Assembly (NCBI RefSeq): GCF_026107515.2
Contig: NZ_JAPCHW010000003.1
Location: 62,001 to 126,000, forward strand
Length of the DNA stretch: 64,000 nucleotides
From: Glutamicibacter sp. MNS18
Lineage (GTDB): Bacteria > Actinomycetota > Actinomycetes > Actinomycetales > Micrococcaceae
Direction: 5' to 3'
Both the position numbers and the translations under genes were made by a program. This document shows positions 51,923 through 61,626 of this stretch, piece after piece (position 1 is the stretch's first letter; every line of letters starts with the position of its first letter). The notes below the pieces were generated by a model, which did not search any database, was not told the origin of the DNA, and worked only from the letters and a program-made list of their open reading frames with translations.

Positions 51923-53341
51923 ATGAGCGATAACACGCAGCCGGCTTCAAGCCGGCGAGCTCTGCGTGAAAAGCGGCGGGCCGAAATGGAAGCCCTGCTG
52001 GCCAGCAGCAAGGCTGAACAGGAAGCCCGGGAACAAGCGGCCCGAGGGCAGAAGGCCCCGGCCGAGGCATCCGAGAACCCGCCGGCAGCGAAGCCGCAGC
52101 CCCCTGCCGCCACGGCCCCGGCGAAGAGCCCCACCCCAGCCAAGAAATCGGCCCCGTCGGCCAAGCCGTCCACCGGAGCCCCCGCCAAACCTGCGGCACC
52201 AGCCAAAGCCAAGGCAACACCTCCCGCGCCCAAGCCGGAGACGAGTCGGCCAACCGCTCAAACCCCGTCCAAGGCGAAGCCAGGACCCGCCGCACCGGCA
52301 GCCAAGCCCGCACAGGTCCCGGTATCCGACCCGGCCGAACCCGCACTGGGGGAGCGGGCATCGCTGCGTCGTGCCCGTGATCGCGAGGCACTGCGGGAGC
52401 GTCGGCGCCTTCAGGAAGAGGTCTCGCAGCTGACCACCAACGTCCCGACGGTGGAAGCCGCCGAGGATCCCAAGCCACTGACCCGCCGCCAGTTGCGTTT
52501 GCAGGCACTGGCCGAGCAACAGAAAAACGACGGCGGTCAATCGCCAGTGAAGAAGCCGGGCGCGGCTGTGTCCAAGCCGCGGTCTACCGCTGAGGAAGAC
52601 GCGCCGGAAACCACCGTGATGAGTGTCGAGGAGGCCCTGGCGGCGCGCCGCCAGCTTGCTCCGGCCCCGCCGGTGGATCCAAACCTGCTGCGCGATGACG
52701 ACAACGAAATCGACCTGGAAGTCCTGGCGCATCAGCGCGAAATGGCGGCGCGTGCCGCCATCATTTCCCGTCGTGCGGCCGAGCGAGAGCGGATTCGCCA
52801 GGAAAACGTCAAGGCCGGCAAGGAAGTCACCTCACCGGACCCCTTCACCGGTGCCATGGGCAATATCCGCGAATTCGAGGACAAGGTCGCCCGCTCGGGC
52901 GTTTCCGGCCCACCGACCGAGAGCGTGTCCCTGGACTTCACTGCCGGTACCAAGAGTCCTGCAGCCAAGAAGAAGGCCCCAGCTGCGAATAAGTCGGCGG
53001 CGAAGCCCGCGGGCAAGGCGCAGGGTAAGCCTGCGCCTAAACCAGCGGGCAAGCCTGCGCCCAAGCCTGCTGTGCAACCAGCGTCCAAGGCGGCAGCGAA
53101 ATCACCGAAGGCCAGCAAGCCGCAGGTTGCCACGGCTAGTGCCGTGGTAGCCGAGGACGCCGCATTCGACGTAGTGGATCTTCCACGTGTTGATGCCGTC
53201 CAGGCCCAGGGGCTGCAGCCATTGGATGCGCAGACCGCCGGGGTGCGCCGGGCGAACAACATGTTCCTGGCCATGATCGCTGCCCTGGCAGTCGGTGGCA
53301 TTGCCCTGGTGGCGGGGATCATCATGATGCTCAGCAACTGA
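51923..53341 (+). CDS. Ala/Lys/Pro-rich tail-anchored protein
   Basis: A 472-residue low-complexity protein. The N-terminus is a charged helix (SRRALREKRRAEMEALL); two long Ala-Pro-Lys tracts lie near 50-140 and 345-410, the second with KPAGK/KPAPK repeats. Predicted helices separate them. The C-terminus has a single membrane segment (MFLAMIAALAVGGIALVAGIIMML), so the bulk is probably cytoplasmic and tail-anchored. Proteins of this layout occur at this position in Micrococcaceae, but I know no function. AGGACAGG precedes the ATG. The AKP tracts resemble histone-H1-like tails, which could bind nucleic acid; that is speculation. Confidence 0.8.
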   Translation: MSDNTQPASSRRALREKRRAEMEALLASSKAEQEAREQAARGQKAPAEASENPPAAKPQPPAATAPAKSPTPAKKSAPSAKPSTGAPAKPAAPAKAKATPPAPKPETSRPTAQTPSKAKPGPAAPAAKPAQVPVSDPAEPALGERASLRRARDREALRERRRLQEEVSQLTTNVPTVEAAEDPKPLTRRQLRLQALAEQQKNDGGQSPVKKPGAAVSKPRSTAEEDAPETTVMSVEEALAARRQLAPAPPVDPNLLRDDDNEIDLEVLAHQREMAARAAIISRRAAERERIRQENVKAGKEVTSPDPFTGAMGNIREFEDKVARSGVSGPPTESVSLDFTAGTKSPAAKKKAPAANKSAAKPAGKAQGKPAPKPAGKPAPKPAVQPASKAAAKSPKASKPQVATASAVVAEDAAFDVVDLPRVDAVQAQGLQPLDAQTAGVRRANNMFLAMIAALAVGGIALVAGIIMMLSN

Positions 53342-53402
53342 CGCCCGCCGCTGAACTATACTTGAGCATACCCAATCCCTCTTCAAGGAGACACTCCATT
53401 TT

Positions 53403-53783
53403 ATGGGCGCACACGCTGATTCCATCCAGCTCGTTCACATTGCAGCCCTGGCTGCCAGCGAGAAAAAAGCTGAAAATATCGTCGCATTGGACGTTGCCGA
53501 CCGACTCGGTGTAACCGACGCCTTCCTGATCGTCTCGGGAGGATCCGAACCCCAGGTCAACGCCATTGTCGATGAAGTGCAGGCGAAGGTGCTGGAGAAG
53601 TACGACTTGCGCCCAGTACGCCGTGAGGGCTTCGGCATGGGTCGTTGGGTGCTGCTGGACTACGGGGATGTGGTTGTGCACGTTCAGCACCAGGAAGACC
53701 GGGTGTTCTACGCGCTGGAACGCCTGTGGGCCGATTGCCCGGTGATCGAGCTTCCCGCCGAAGTGCTGGAAACCGGAAAGTAA
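53403..53783 (+). CDS. rsfS: Ribosome silencing factor
   Basis: Binds L14 and blocks subunit joining in starvation. The 126-residue protein has the RsfS core ALDVADRLGVTDAFLIVSGGSEPQVNAIVDEV and GRWVLLDYGDVVVHVQHQEDRVFYALERLW. AAGGAG lies upstream. It is the last gene of the proBA-nadD cluster, before tRNA-Ala. Confidence 0.96.
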   Translation: MGAHADSIQLVHIAALAASEKKAENIVALDVADRLGVTDAFLIVSGGSEPQVNAIVDEVQAKVLEKYDLRPVRREGFGMGRWVLLDYGDVVVHVQHQEDRVFYALERLWADCPVIELPAEVLETGK

Positions 53784-53855
53784 CACCGGATTTGCCTCTG
53801 GCTCGGCAACTCAACTATGATGAATGAGTTGCCTGATGAAGGTGGCAAATCCTTC

Positions 53856-53928
53856 GGGGGTATGGCGCAGTTGGTAGCGCGTCTGCATGGCATGCAGAAG
53901 GTCAGGGGTTCGAATCCCCTTACCTCCA
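53856..53928 (+). tRNA. tRNA-Ala (anticodon GGC)
   Basis: A 73-base cloverleaf: acceptor GGGGGTA/TACCTCC, anticodon stem TCTGC/GCAGA with loop ATGGCAT (anticodon GGC), T arm GGGGTTCGAATCCCC, discriminator A. CCA is not encoded. Confidence 0.94.
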
Positions 53929-53956
53929 CTCGAGAAAATGAGACAGCTCGTACATG

Positions 53957-53990
53957 AAAATTCCGCTGGGCACTAGCCCGGCGGAATTTT
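53957..53990. terminator. Terminator after tRNA-Ala(GGC)
   Basis: AAAATTCCGC with an inner GGGC pairs with GCCC and GCGGAATTTT around an ACTA loop, followed by CTTTTT. Confidence 0.88.
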
Positions 53991-54284
53991 CTTTTTGACA
54001 CAGCGGAATCCGTACAAGTCGGCGGTGCAACCGGCGGCCAGTTACCCTCATACCAGTCCATGTGATGTTTGCAGTCGTTCGGGACCCATCGCCGCAAACC
54101 CCGGTGGGTGACATGCCACGGTTGCCCTGCCAGAATCGGGTAGTCGAGGTCAACTGCGGAAGGGGTCCACAGTGTCGCAGTGGCGGAGAACCGGTAGCAT
54201 CACGACTCCGTCGCTCGGCAATGAGGGTGGTGATGACGTCAAGCGAGTAAAGTCGAATCTAGGACCATACAAGGAGAAATACCG

Positions 54285-54743
54285 ATGAGCTTAAAAGCGC
54301 GCCTGCGTGATGACAGCATTGCCCATTTGAAGGCCGGAAACGAGCTGGAGAAGACCACCTTGCGAAATATCCTCAGTGCGATTGGCACCAAGGAGAAGTC
54401 CGGTAAGAATCCCACGGAAATGACTGACCAGGAGGTTGAGAACCTGCTGCGCAAGGAGGTTGCCAACCGTGAGGAAACCGCCAAGATCGCCAGCGAGGAT
54501 GGCCGGGCCGAACGGGCGGAACGGGAGCTGGCCGAGGCCGCCTTCATTTCAAGCTACCTGCCGAAGTTGCTCACCGAGCAGGAGGCACGGGAAATCGTGG
54601 AACGGATCATGGGCGAGCTTGCCTCGGACCATGAGTTGACCATGAAGGACATGGGCAGGGCCATGAAGCTGGTGGGTGCCGAAATCGCCGGGCGTTTCGA
54701 CGGTAAAGCCGTTTCCCAGATGGTCCGGGCCAAACTAGGCTAA
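54285..54743 (+). CDS. GatB/YqeY domain protein
   Basis: A 152-residue helical protein of the YqeY family, related to the tail domain of the GatB amidotransferase. LKARLRDDSIAHLKAGNELEKTTLRNILSAI is the family N-terminus and MGRAMKLVGAEIAGRFDGKAVSQMV the C-terminus. AAGGAGAAAT precedes the ATG. Its stop codon overlaps the stop of the convergent gene at 54740, leaving no intergenic space. The molecular role of YqeY is not established. Confidence 0.93.
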   Translation: MSLKARLRDDSIAHLKAGNELEKTTLRNILSAIGTKEKSGKNPTEMTDQEVENLLRKEVANREETAKIASEDGRAERAERELAEAAFISSYLPKLLTEQEAREIVERIMGELASDHELTMKDMGRAMKLVGAEIAGRFDGKAVSQMVRAKLG

Positions 54744-56197
54744 TCCGGGGCCTGGGCATCTGTGTGGTCGTAGAACAACGTCAAGCTGCGTGTCGGATCC
54801 GAGACGAGCACCCTGGCCCTACCCAGCCGGGCACGTAGCTCCGTTTCCTCCAGCTCCGCACGTAGCTCCTCCAACGGATCGGCAGGGGTCGGAAGTGCGC
54901 CTTCCAGACCCTTGGCGATCTTCCCACCCGATTCGACAGCTCCAGCCAGAAGTCCTGGCAAGTCCCTGAGCTGTTCGGCGCGGGTCACCTTCGAATCGGT
55001 GTGTTCGAACGACACCTCGCCCAGCAGGCCATCGGAATCAAATGCCACGGACATGGTCCGTTTCCCGTCCTGGAGGAACAGCGGCAGATACTGTTCGCTA
55101 CCTGGCAGTACCACCACCTTCGTCTCCACCAGCTCCCGCCTCAACTGGTACTTGTTCTCCTCACCGATCACGATTTTCCATTGGGTGATGCGGGCCAGTT
55201 GTGCTCGCCGGTACGTCAGGGTCCTGTTCGGGGCTGGTGGGTCCTGAGCGGCAGTGCTGTTTGCTCCCTGCTGATCGGGGGCAGCGTTGAGTATCTCGAC
55301 GGACACGGCCACATGCAGGTTCTTGAAAAGCCGTTGCCACCCAGGCTCACGTTTGGACCCCACACGCCAAAAGTTGTTCGCGGCTGCCTGATGGAGTTCC
55401 TCATCGGTGGGCAGCTGATCCAGCGTAAAGGTCCGGTAGAACTGGTCGACGACGGTGGAGGCCTGCTCTCTTACCCAGGAGGTGTACTGTGTTTCAGCTT
55501 CCTCCAACCCTGGACGCAGGTCGTCCAACGCCTTATTGACCTGCCGCAGCTCACGGCTTAGTGCTGCCATATCCGGCGCCGCAGGTTGGTATGTGCACTT
55601 TCCACGGCGGACGACGAGCAACACCCGCGAGAAGCGCAGATCCGCCAGCAACTCCGCCTGTTCGGGGTGGGCGCGGACGTATCGCCAGTCGATGCCGAGT
55701 TCCGTGGGATCCGGGCGTTCGATGGCAGCTGGCGGCTGTCCCGGCCGGGCGGGGACGGCTTGGGCTGCGAACCCGCGCAGACTGATATCTGAGTGGGCCA
55801 TGAATCCGCCGGTTAGTCCCGCGGCAGCAGCCAGCATGGCACCACCGGCCGGGCCGAGCAGCCCGACGGCCAACGGAGCGACGGTACCGAACATGGTGGT
55901 GCCGATGCGCAATGCGCCGGTCAGGCGGGCACCTGACTGGTCCTCATATTCTGAATTCACGGCACTGAGCCGGCCATCGGCACGTAATGAGACGGTGACC
56001 GAACGTTTGGCCCAGGACACGGGATCGACCTGGATTTTCTGTGGCACGTCGGGGTCGGGCACAATTTCAATACCGATTTGGGCCATTCGATTCGTCGTCC
56101 TGCGTGGATCCAGAATCGGGTTGTCCACGCTAGTCCTGGTTCCGGCGATCGTCACGACAGTGACCGGTAGCCGATAGTCGACGTCCATGGTTTCCAT
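54740..56197 (-). CDS. Unrecognised 485-residue protein
   Basis: I do not recognise this family. The N-terminal ~90 residues are beta-rich (DYRLPVTVVTIAGTRTSVDN). A hydrophobic Gly/Ala stretch (GTVAPLAVGLLGPAGGAMLAAAAGLTGGFM, near 103-132) could be a glycine-zipper hairpin. A helical section with FAAQ, LSRELRQVNKALDDLRPGLEEAETQ follows, then a second beta-rich part (RTMSVAFDSDGLLGEVSFEHTDSKVTRAEQL near 395) that resembles the first (RSVTVSLRADGRLSAVNSEYED). Duplicated halves around a Gly-rich segment are thus suggested. The pattern faintly recalls DUF4831, but I would not assign it. It is convergent with yqeY, sharing 4 bp. Confidence 0.75.
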   Translation of the reverse strand: METMDVDYRLPVTVVTIAGTRTSVDNPILDPRRTTNRMAQIGIEIVPDPDVPQKIQVDPVSWAKRSVTVSLRADGRLSAVNSEYEDQSGARLTGALRIGTTMFGTVAPLAVGLLGPAGGAMLAAAAGLTGGFMAHSDISLRGFAAQAVPARPGQPPAAIERPDPTELGIDWRYVRAHPEQAELLADLRFSRVLLVVRRGKCTYQPAAPDMAALSRELRQVNKALDDLRPGLEEAETQYTSWVREQASTVVDQFYRTFTLDQLPTDEELHQAAANNFWRVGSKREPGWQRLFKNLHVAVSVEILNAAPDQQGANSTAAQDPPAPNRTLTYRRAQLARITQWKIVIGEENKYQLRRELVETKVVVLPGSEQYLPLFLQDGKRTMSVAFDSDGLLGEVSFEHTDSKVTRAEQLRDLPGLLAGAVESGGKIAKGLEGALPTPADPLEELRAELEETELRARLGRARVLVSDPTRSLTLFYDHTDAQAPD

Positions 56198-56456
56198 AGC
56201 TGCCCCCTGAATCCTGTGCGGTGTGCAAAGGCTAGCGTCAGGGTATCGGCCCGGTCAATGATTCCGTGACACTGATAGGGCCCAGGCAGTGTCCCACGGT
56301 CACAGTGGATGACGAGTGAAGCCGTGGGGCACCACCGCAGCCCGGCAGGAAAGTGGGACTACCACGTCGGCAGGACCGGTCCACAGATCATCAACCCTCC
56401 GCGCCCGATGCCGGATTTGGATGTAGCACTTGCTCTGGAGTAATCTCTATTCCGTT

Positions 56457-56529
56457 GGGGCTATAGCTCAGTTGGTAGAGCGTTTCGTTCGCAATGAAAA
56501 GGTCAGGGGTTCGATTCCCCTTAGCTCCA
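56457..56529 (+). tRNA. tRNA-Ala (anticodon CGC)
   Basis: A 73-base cloverleaf: acceptor GGGGCTA/TAGCTCC, anticodon stem TTTCG/TGAAA around loop TTCGCAA (anticodon CGC), T arm GGGGTTCGATTCCCC, discriminator A. CCA is not encoded. Confidence 0.93.
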
Positions 56530-56536
56530 CCCCTCG

Positions 56537-56584
56537 ACACCCTCGGGATCCCGTGCAATCATGCGGATTTCCGGGGGTGTTTTT
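56537..56584 (+). terminator. Terminator after tRNA-Ala(CGC)
   Basis: ACACCC and CGG pair with CCG and GGGTGT around a 28-base insert, followed by a T run. Confidence 0.6.
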
Positions 56585-56972
56585 GTTGGTTCTTGACAAT
56601 CCGTGAATCTTGTCGCGTCCTGCCTAAAGATGACCAAGCAGATTGGGAGTGGACACTTTCTGGACACTCTACCGGGTGCATGTGTCCTGTCTTAATGAGT
56701 TCATCACAGCAACGCGGTCGTACCTGGGCCTGCATGCGCTTCGCTTGTAAACGGTGATCCGGCGGCGTGGCAGTATCCGCGCCATTGGGTTTTCACGTTC
56801 TACGATTCGGCGTATTCCTTTTTCGCCAACATTCTTGGCATTGCTAGCCATCCGTGGATGCGTGCTCGTGCTGGCCCCAAGGGCCTGTCATCCACATTCC
56901 ATGGTCGGATCCTCGGTAACGGGTTCTCTAGGCGCTGACATCGGTCGGCATCAAGGTACCGAGGTGGATTCG
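56585..56972. other. Gene-poor region next to tRNA-Ala(CGC)
   Basis: No supported gene. The sequence has lower GC and no sustained codon bias on either strand. Two GGACACT copies lie about 12 bases apart near 56655. No second copy of the tRNA 3' end was found nearby, so I cannot call an attachment site. Confidence 0.45.
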
Positions 56973-57128
56973 TCAGCTGGCCGCAAAGGTACTGGCCAAG
57001 TCAGGATCATCGAAGGTCTGACGGAGCAGGAGGACGCTACCGGCAGCAGCTGTTGCCATTATCACGCGCAGAACAACGGTGCCGCAACGGCGACTCAGCA
57101 GCAGACTAGCCAGGGCGAAGACGAACAT
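56973..57128 (-). CDS. Possible small membrane protein, 51 residues
   Basis: An ATG frame beginning MFVFALASLLLSRRCGTVVL and ending ASTFAAS, with two short hydrophobic segments. GAGG lies 10 bases before the ATG. It follows the SRPBCC gene by 12 bases on the same strand. It may be a real downstream gene or a remnant of a longer one; support is limited. Confidence 0.35.
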   Translation of the reverse strand: MFVFALASLLLSRRCGTVVLRVIMATAAAGSVLLLRQTFDDPDLASTFAAS

Positions 57129-57140
57129 GACCCACGATCC

Positions 57141-58061
57141 TCAGGGGAGGTCCGTTCGATCCTGCCTCCTCCTATCGGTCTCGCTGTTCGGTTCGTCGCC
57201 GCTTGGACGCTCTGTGATCAAAGGCATCCAGTCCTTTCCGAGTTCGTGCATACGCTTGAGTTCAGCGAGGCTGCCCAGCCACCCTGCCTCATGCTGGGCA
57301 GCGCTGTCCCATTCGTCGTCCGCGTAGCCGGTTTGTACGAAGGTGAGATAGGTCTTGGCATCAGAACCTTCGAGTTCCCAGCGTACGACCGACCCGTCAG
57401 GCTCGGAGTAGGCGAGCCGCTGGGCGGATTCGAACTCGAAGATTTTCCCGTCGGCGCCCAGGGTGATCTTGCCTTCCAGCCGCGGCTCGATTTCAATCTC
57501 CCAGCCGAACCAGTCCTTGACCTGCTCGGGGTCGACCAGCGACGCAAACACCGCTTCCGGTGATGCGGCGATTTCGAGGCTCACGCGAATCTCGTCGGAC
57601 CGGCTGGCTCGGAAGTCCGCCTTCGGCGTCAGCGCTCTGCCGTCGAAGTACTCGGCGAGATTAGCCAAGGCCAGACCCCAGAAGGTGTGCATCGTGTGTA
57701 GGCCGTCGCGCCGGCCTGTGGGGGACAACATCTCTTCGAGGGTGGGCAGCCCGTCTTGGTGTAGGCGCAGGATCGTGTGGTCTTCGCCGTCGGGCACCAA
57801 CCTGATTTCTACGATCGTCCGCTGGCCGTCGAGCTTCCAGCTGAAGCGCAGCAGTTTGCCCGGCGTCGCTGTCAGCAGGGCGTGGTGACCGCGTTCACCC
57901 TGGGGAGTGTGCCGGCCCCAGAACTCGAAGCGTTGTTCGGGCAGCGAGACGTCTGCGTTCTCGGCGAACCATGTCTCCAGGGCCGTGGTGTTGGTCAGGG
58001 CCCGGTAGACGGCAGCGGGTGCGGCAGCCATCCTGGCCTGTAGTTGCAGTGCATAACTCAA
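57141..58061 (-). CDS. Double SRPBCC (AHSA1-type) domain protein
   Basis: A 306-residue protein with two START/Bet v1-like domains in tandem. The first (about 1-140) contains VYRALTNTTALETWFAE and TILRLHQDGLPTLEEM; the second (about 150-275) contains AVFASLVDPEQVKDWFGWEIEIEPRLEGK and AYSEPDGSVVRWELEG. Such domains bind hydrophobic ligands or act as Hsp90 co-chaperone-like modules; no ligand can be named. The start is probably the TTG at 58061, with AAGGGG 7 bases upstream; the open frame to 58145 lacks a ribosome site. No ArsR-type regulator, a frequent partner, is next to it. Confidence 0.88.
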   Translation of the reverse strand: MSYALQLQARMAAAPAAVYRALTNTTALETWFAENADVSLPEQRFEFWGRHTPQGERGHHALLTATPGKLLRFSWKLDGQRTIVEIRLVPDGEDHTILRLHQDGLPTLEEMLSPTGRRDGLHTMHTFWGLALANLAEYFDGRALTPKADFRASRSDEIRVSLEIAASPEAVFASLVDPEQVKDWFGWEIEIEPRLEGKITLGADGKIFEFESAQRLAYSEPDGSVVRWELEGSDAKTYLTFVQTGYADDEWDSAAQHEAGWLGSLAELKRMHELGKDWMPLITERPSGDEPNSETDRRRQDRTDLP

Positions 58062-58257
58062 GGTCGGTCCCCTTCTCTTGATATTAGTCGGGTGGTGCAG
58101 CCTAGCACGCGATGGCCGGTCTGGATGTCTTGCCACCGGTGCCACGGTGGTGGCTGGACAGGTCCTGGAGCGTGGTTTGTGGATCGGCGGGGATCTATCC
58201 GTGTAAGGTCCAGTGGGCTTGGAGCATGTGTGTCATCTGCACAACGGGCGGCCACGT
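58062..58257. other. Intergenic region upstream of the SRPBCC gene
   Basis: No gene seen. It contains the SRPBCC promoter region on the minus strand, with an ATATTA-like element close to the start. Confidence 0.4.
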
Positions 58258-58293
58258 AAAACGCTCGACTGGAAAATTCCAGCCGAGCGTCTT
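58258..58293 (-). terminator. Terminator after the flavin monooxygenase gene
   Basis: ACGCTCG-CTGGAA and TTCCAG-CGAGCGT form a 13-bp stem with one mismatch; on the minus strand it ends in GTTTTAC. It lies about 110 bases beyond the monooxygenase stop. Confidence 0.8.
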
Positions 58294-58403
58294 GATGAAC
58301 TACCGTTCGTGGCTTAGCAGCCTGGCGTTGTATAGAACGCTTGAATTCGCCCATTCCGCGGAGTGCGCACCGGCCACGGCCCCATGGAACCGCGTAGTGC
58401 CGA

Positions 58404-59831
<1,428 letters not shown>

Positions 59832-59850
59832 TCAGCCTAATATTATCCAT

Positions 59851-59896
59851 CACGCGGTGGAAAGTATCTCTCAGACGGACCTGGTGACACCGCGTG
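59851..59896 (-). promoter_or_regulatory. Inverted repeat in the tmm promoter region (candidate operator)
   Basis: CACGCGGTG (59851-59859) and its exact complement CACCGCGTG (59888-59896) are 37 bases apart, 38-83 bases upstream of the tmm TTG. The inner arm abuts GATAAT, a possible -10 on the minus strand. Spacing of about 3.5 helical turns fits a cooperative repressor or activator; the regulator is not in the window. Confidence 0.5.
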
Positions 59897-60370
59897 GAAT
59901 CAAGAAAAAAGCACCAGTCGCAACCCAGCCAGACACACCAAAGGGCGTTCACGTGCTGGGAGAAAATCCCGCCACCTGGCGGGTCTACTGCTTCGAGTGT
60001 AACAGATTCACTGGTTCGCGGCTCGTAAAGTTCCAGATCAATTGCTGATTACTAGTTAGATTCCATTAACTGTACTTCATGAACCTCTTAGTCAAGGCGT
60101 GGTTTAGACGCGTGATCGAGCTGGGTACCAGCGCTGCGGGTGCGGCCGTACCCGTCCGCGGACAGGTACGCGAAACGCGAGCCCAGGGATCCGGTGAATC
60201 CGAGGTACCGGATATTCCCTATGAAAACTCTGAACCGGAATATTCGGAAACTCGCCCATTATTCATACATGGAATTGGGGGCAAGTGCCCCAGAGATGCC
60301 ACCTGAATTATGCCCGGAAATCACCGGCATTATCGTGGCCGTTCCACATGGCAGGTGCTAGTTTGGCAAG
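59897..60370. other. Intergenic region, no supported gene
   Basis: Lower-GC sequence between tmm and the phosphatase gene. Short open frames exist on the plus strand (for example from 60079), but none has a ribosome site with coding-type codon bias. I find no RNA gene. Confidence 0.45.
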
Positions 60371-60811
60371 GTGAGCGGATGGAATACAAGCATGCCTGGG
60401 GTCATTGAGCTACCCGACGGGCGAACGGTGCGCGGCTCGTCACGACGCGCAGCCCGGAACCTGATGGGTGACGCGGATCTGGTGGTGTATTTGCAGGTCA
60501 GGGCGCCGCGGAAGACCGCCACGGACTTTGAATGGATCCGCTGGCCCGACTTCAGGCTTCCGCGCTCGACCACAGAAGTGGTGTCGAGGCTAAGGGAAGC
60601 CCATCGGCGCGCTGCAACCGAACGCGTGCTGGTTGTCTGCTCCGGTGGAACGGGCAGGACGGGGACCGCGCTGGCGCTGATAGCAGTCCTCGGGGGAGTG
60701 GAAGCGGCCAATGCCGTGGAATGGATCCGGGAGAACTACCGGCCGCGTGCCGTGGAGACCCGCCGTCAGCGAGAGTGGATCACGGATATCGGAACCCAGC
60801 TCGGGGGCTGA
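60371..60811 (+). CDS. Protein tyrosine phosphatase family protein
   Basis: A 146-residue cysteine phosphatase of the dual-specificity type. The P-loop CSGGTGR is C90-R96 (VVCSGGTGRTGTALALI), with the general-acid Asp candidate D60 in RWPDFRLP. The family is common in actinobacteria, with a VPGVI-LPDGR-VRG start. Start at the GTG at 60371, though the ATG at 60392 is possible. The substrate is unknown. Confidence 0.85.
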   Translation: MSGWNTSMPGVIELPDGRTVRGSSRRAARNLMGDADLVVYLQVRAPRKTATDFEWIRWPDFRLPRSTTEVVSRLREAHRRAATERVLVVCSGGTGRTGTALALIAVLGGVEAANAVEWIRENYRPRAVETRRQREWITDIGTQLGG

Positions 60812-60874
60812 TGCGTATAAGCCGGTACCAGTAAAGTGATGGGTGACAGCGACGTGAATCCTAGGGGAGCGAGT

Positions 60875-61564
60875 ATGGCCTGGCAGAGTACCTTGAATCC
60901 GCAGAGCACCGTGGTGGAGATCCGCGCGGAAATCGAGTCCTTGGAGGACCCCCGGATGCGGGCGACCAATGAGAAGCACGGCAACGATTTCGGCGTAAAC
61001 CTCACCAAGCTGAGGGCCGTGGCCAAGGCGTTGAAGACCAACCAGGAGCTGGCCGGGGAACTGTGGCGAACCGGGGACACCACCCTTCGGCTGCTGGCAT
61101 TGCTCATCTGCCAGCCGAAGAAGTTCAGCGAAGAACAGCTTGAGCAATGGATGCGCGATAGCACCGTCCCCAAGGTCAATGACTGGTTCATCAACTACGT
61201 AGTCAAGAAAAGTCCCCACCTCGAAACAATGCGCCAGCGCTGGTTCGCCCAGGAGGATACGGTGGTGGCCGCCGCGGGCTGGGAATTGACCGCCCACCAG
61301 GTCACCAAGAAACCCGAGGTTCTGGACTTCACCGGACTGCTGGATGTCATCGAAGCCAGGATGGCCCAGGCACCGGACCGGCTGCAGTGGGCCATGAACA
61401 ATGTGCTGGCCACGATCGGCATCAACGACCCGGACTTGCGCCCACGGGCCCTGCAGATCGGCCACGACCTGCAGGTGCTGGCAGACTACCCGACCTCGCC
61501 GGGCTGCACCTCGCCGTTTGCGCCGATCTGGATCGAGGAAATGGTGCGTCGGCAACAGCAATAG
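60875..61564 (+). CDS. DNA alkylation repair protein (AlkD-like)
   Basis: A HEAT-repeat protein of 229 residues in the AlkC/AlkD superfamily, which removes positively charged alkylated bases. Conserved helices include NDFGVNLTKLRAVAKALKTN, LRLLALLICQPKKF, VNDWFINYVVKKSP and QWAMNNVLATIGI. I chose the ATG at 60875 because AGGGGAG lies 5 bases upstream; earlier in-frame starts exist at 60836. A hairpin separates it from the permease on the other strand. Confidence 0.85.
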   Translation: MAWQSTLNPQSTVVEIRAEIESLEDPRMRATNEKHGNDFGVNLTKLRAVAKALKTNQELAGELWRTGDTTLRLLALLICQPKKFSEEQLEQWMRDSTVPKVNDWFINYVVKKSPHLETMRQRWFAQEDTVVAAAGWELTAHQVTKKPEVLDFTGLLDVIEARMAQAPDRLQWAMNNVLATIGINDPDLRPRALQIGHDLQVLADYPTSPGCTSPFAPIWIEEMVRRQQQ

Positions 61565-61607
61565 GGCCGGAACCCCGCGCAACGATTGTTGCGCAGTGTC
61601 CCGGCCC
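61564..61607. terminator. Bidirectional hairpin between convergent genes
   Basis: GGGCCGG/CCGGCCC outer arms and GCGCAAC/GTTGCGC inner arms with a GATT loop, directly after the AlkD stop. Confidence 0.75.
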
Positions 61608-61626
61608 CGTTGGCTCAAGCGAGCAG

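Noticed and set aside
52971-53100. DNA repeats in the AKP-rich gene as a possible repeat array
   Set aside because: The repeats are irregular and in frame with KPAGK/KPAPK codons, so they are protein repeats and not a CRISPR or satellite array.
56450-57128. Integration site at tRNA-Ala(CGC)
   Set aside because: No duplicated tRNA 3' segment and no integrase fragment could be identified.
60079-60361. Two short plus-strand frames between tmm and the phosphatase gene
   Set aside because: No ribosome site, no third-base bias and no recognisable motif.
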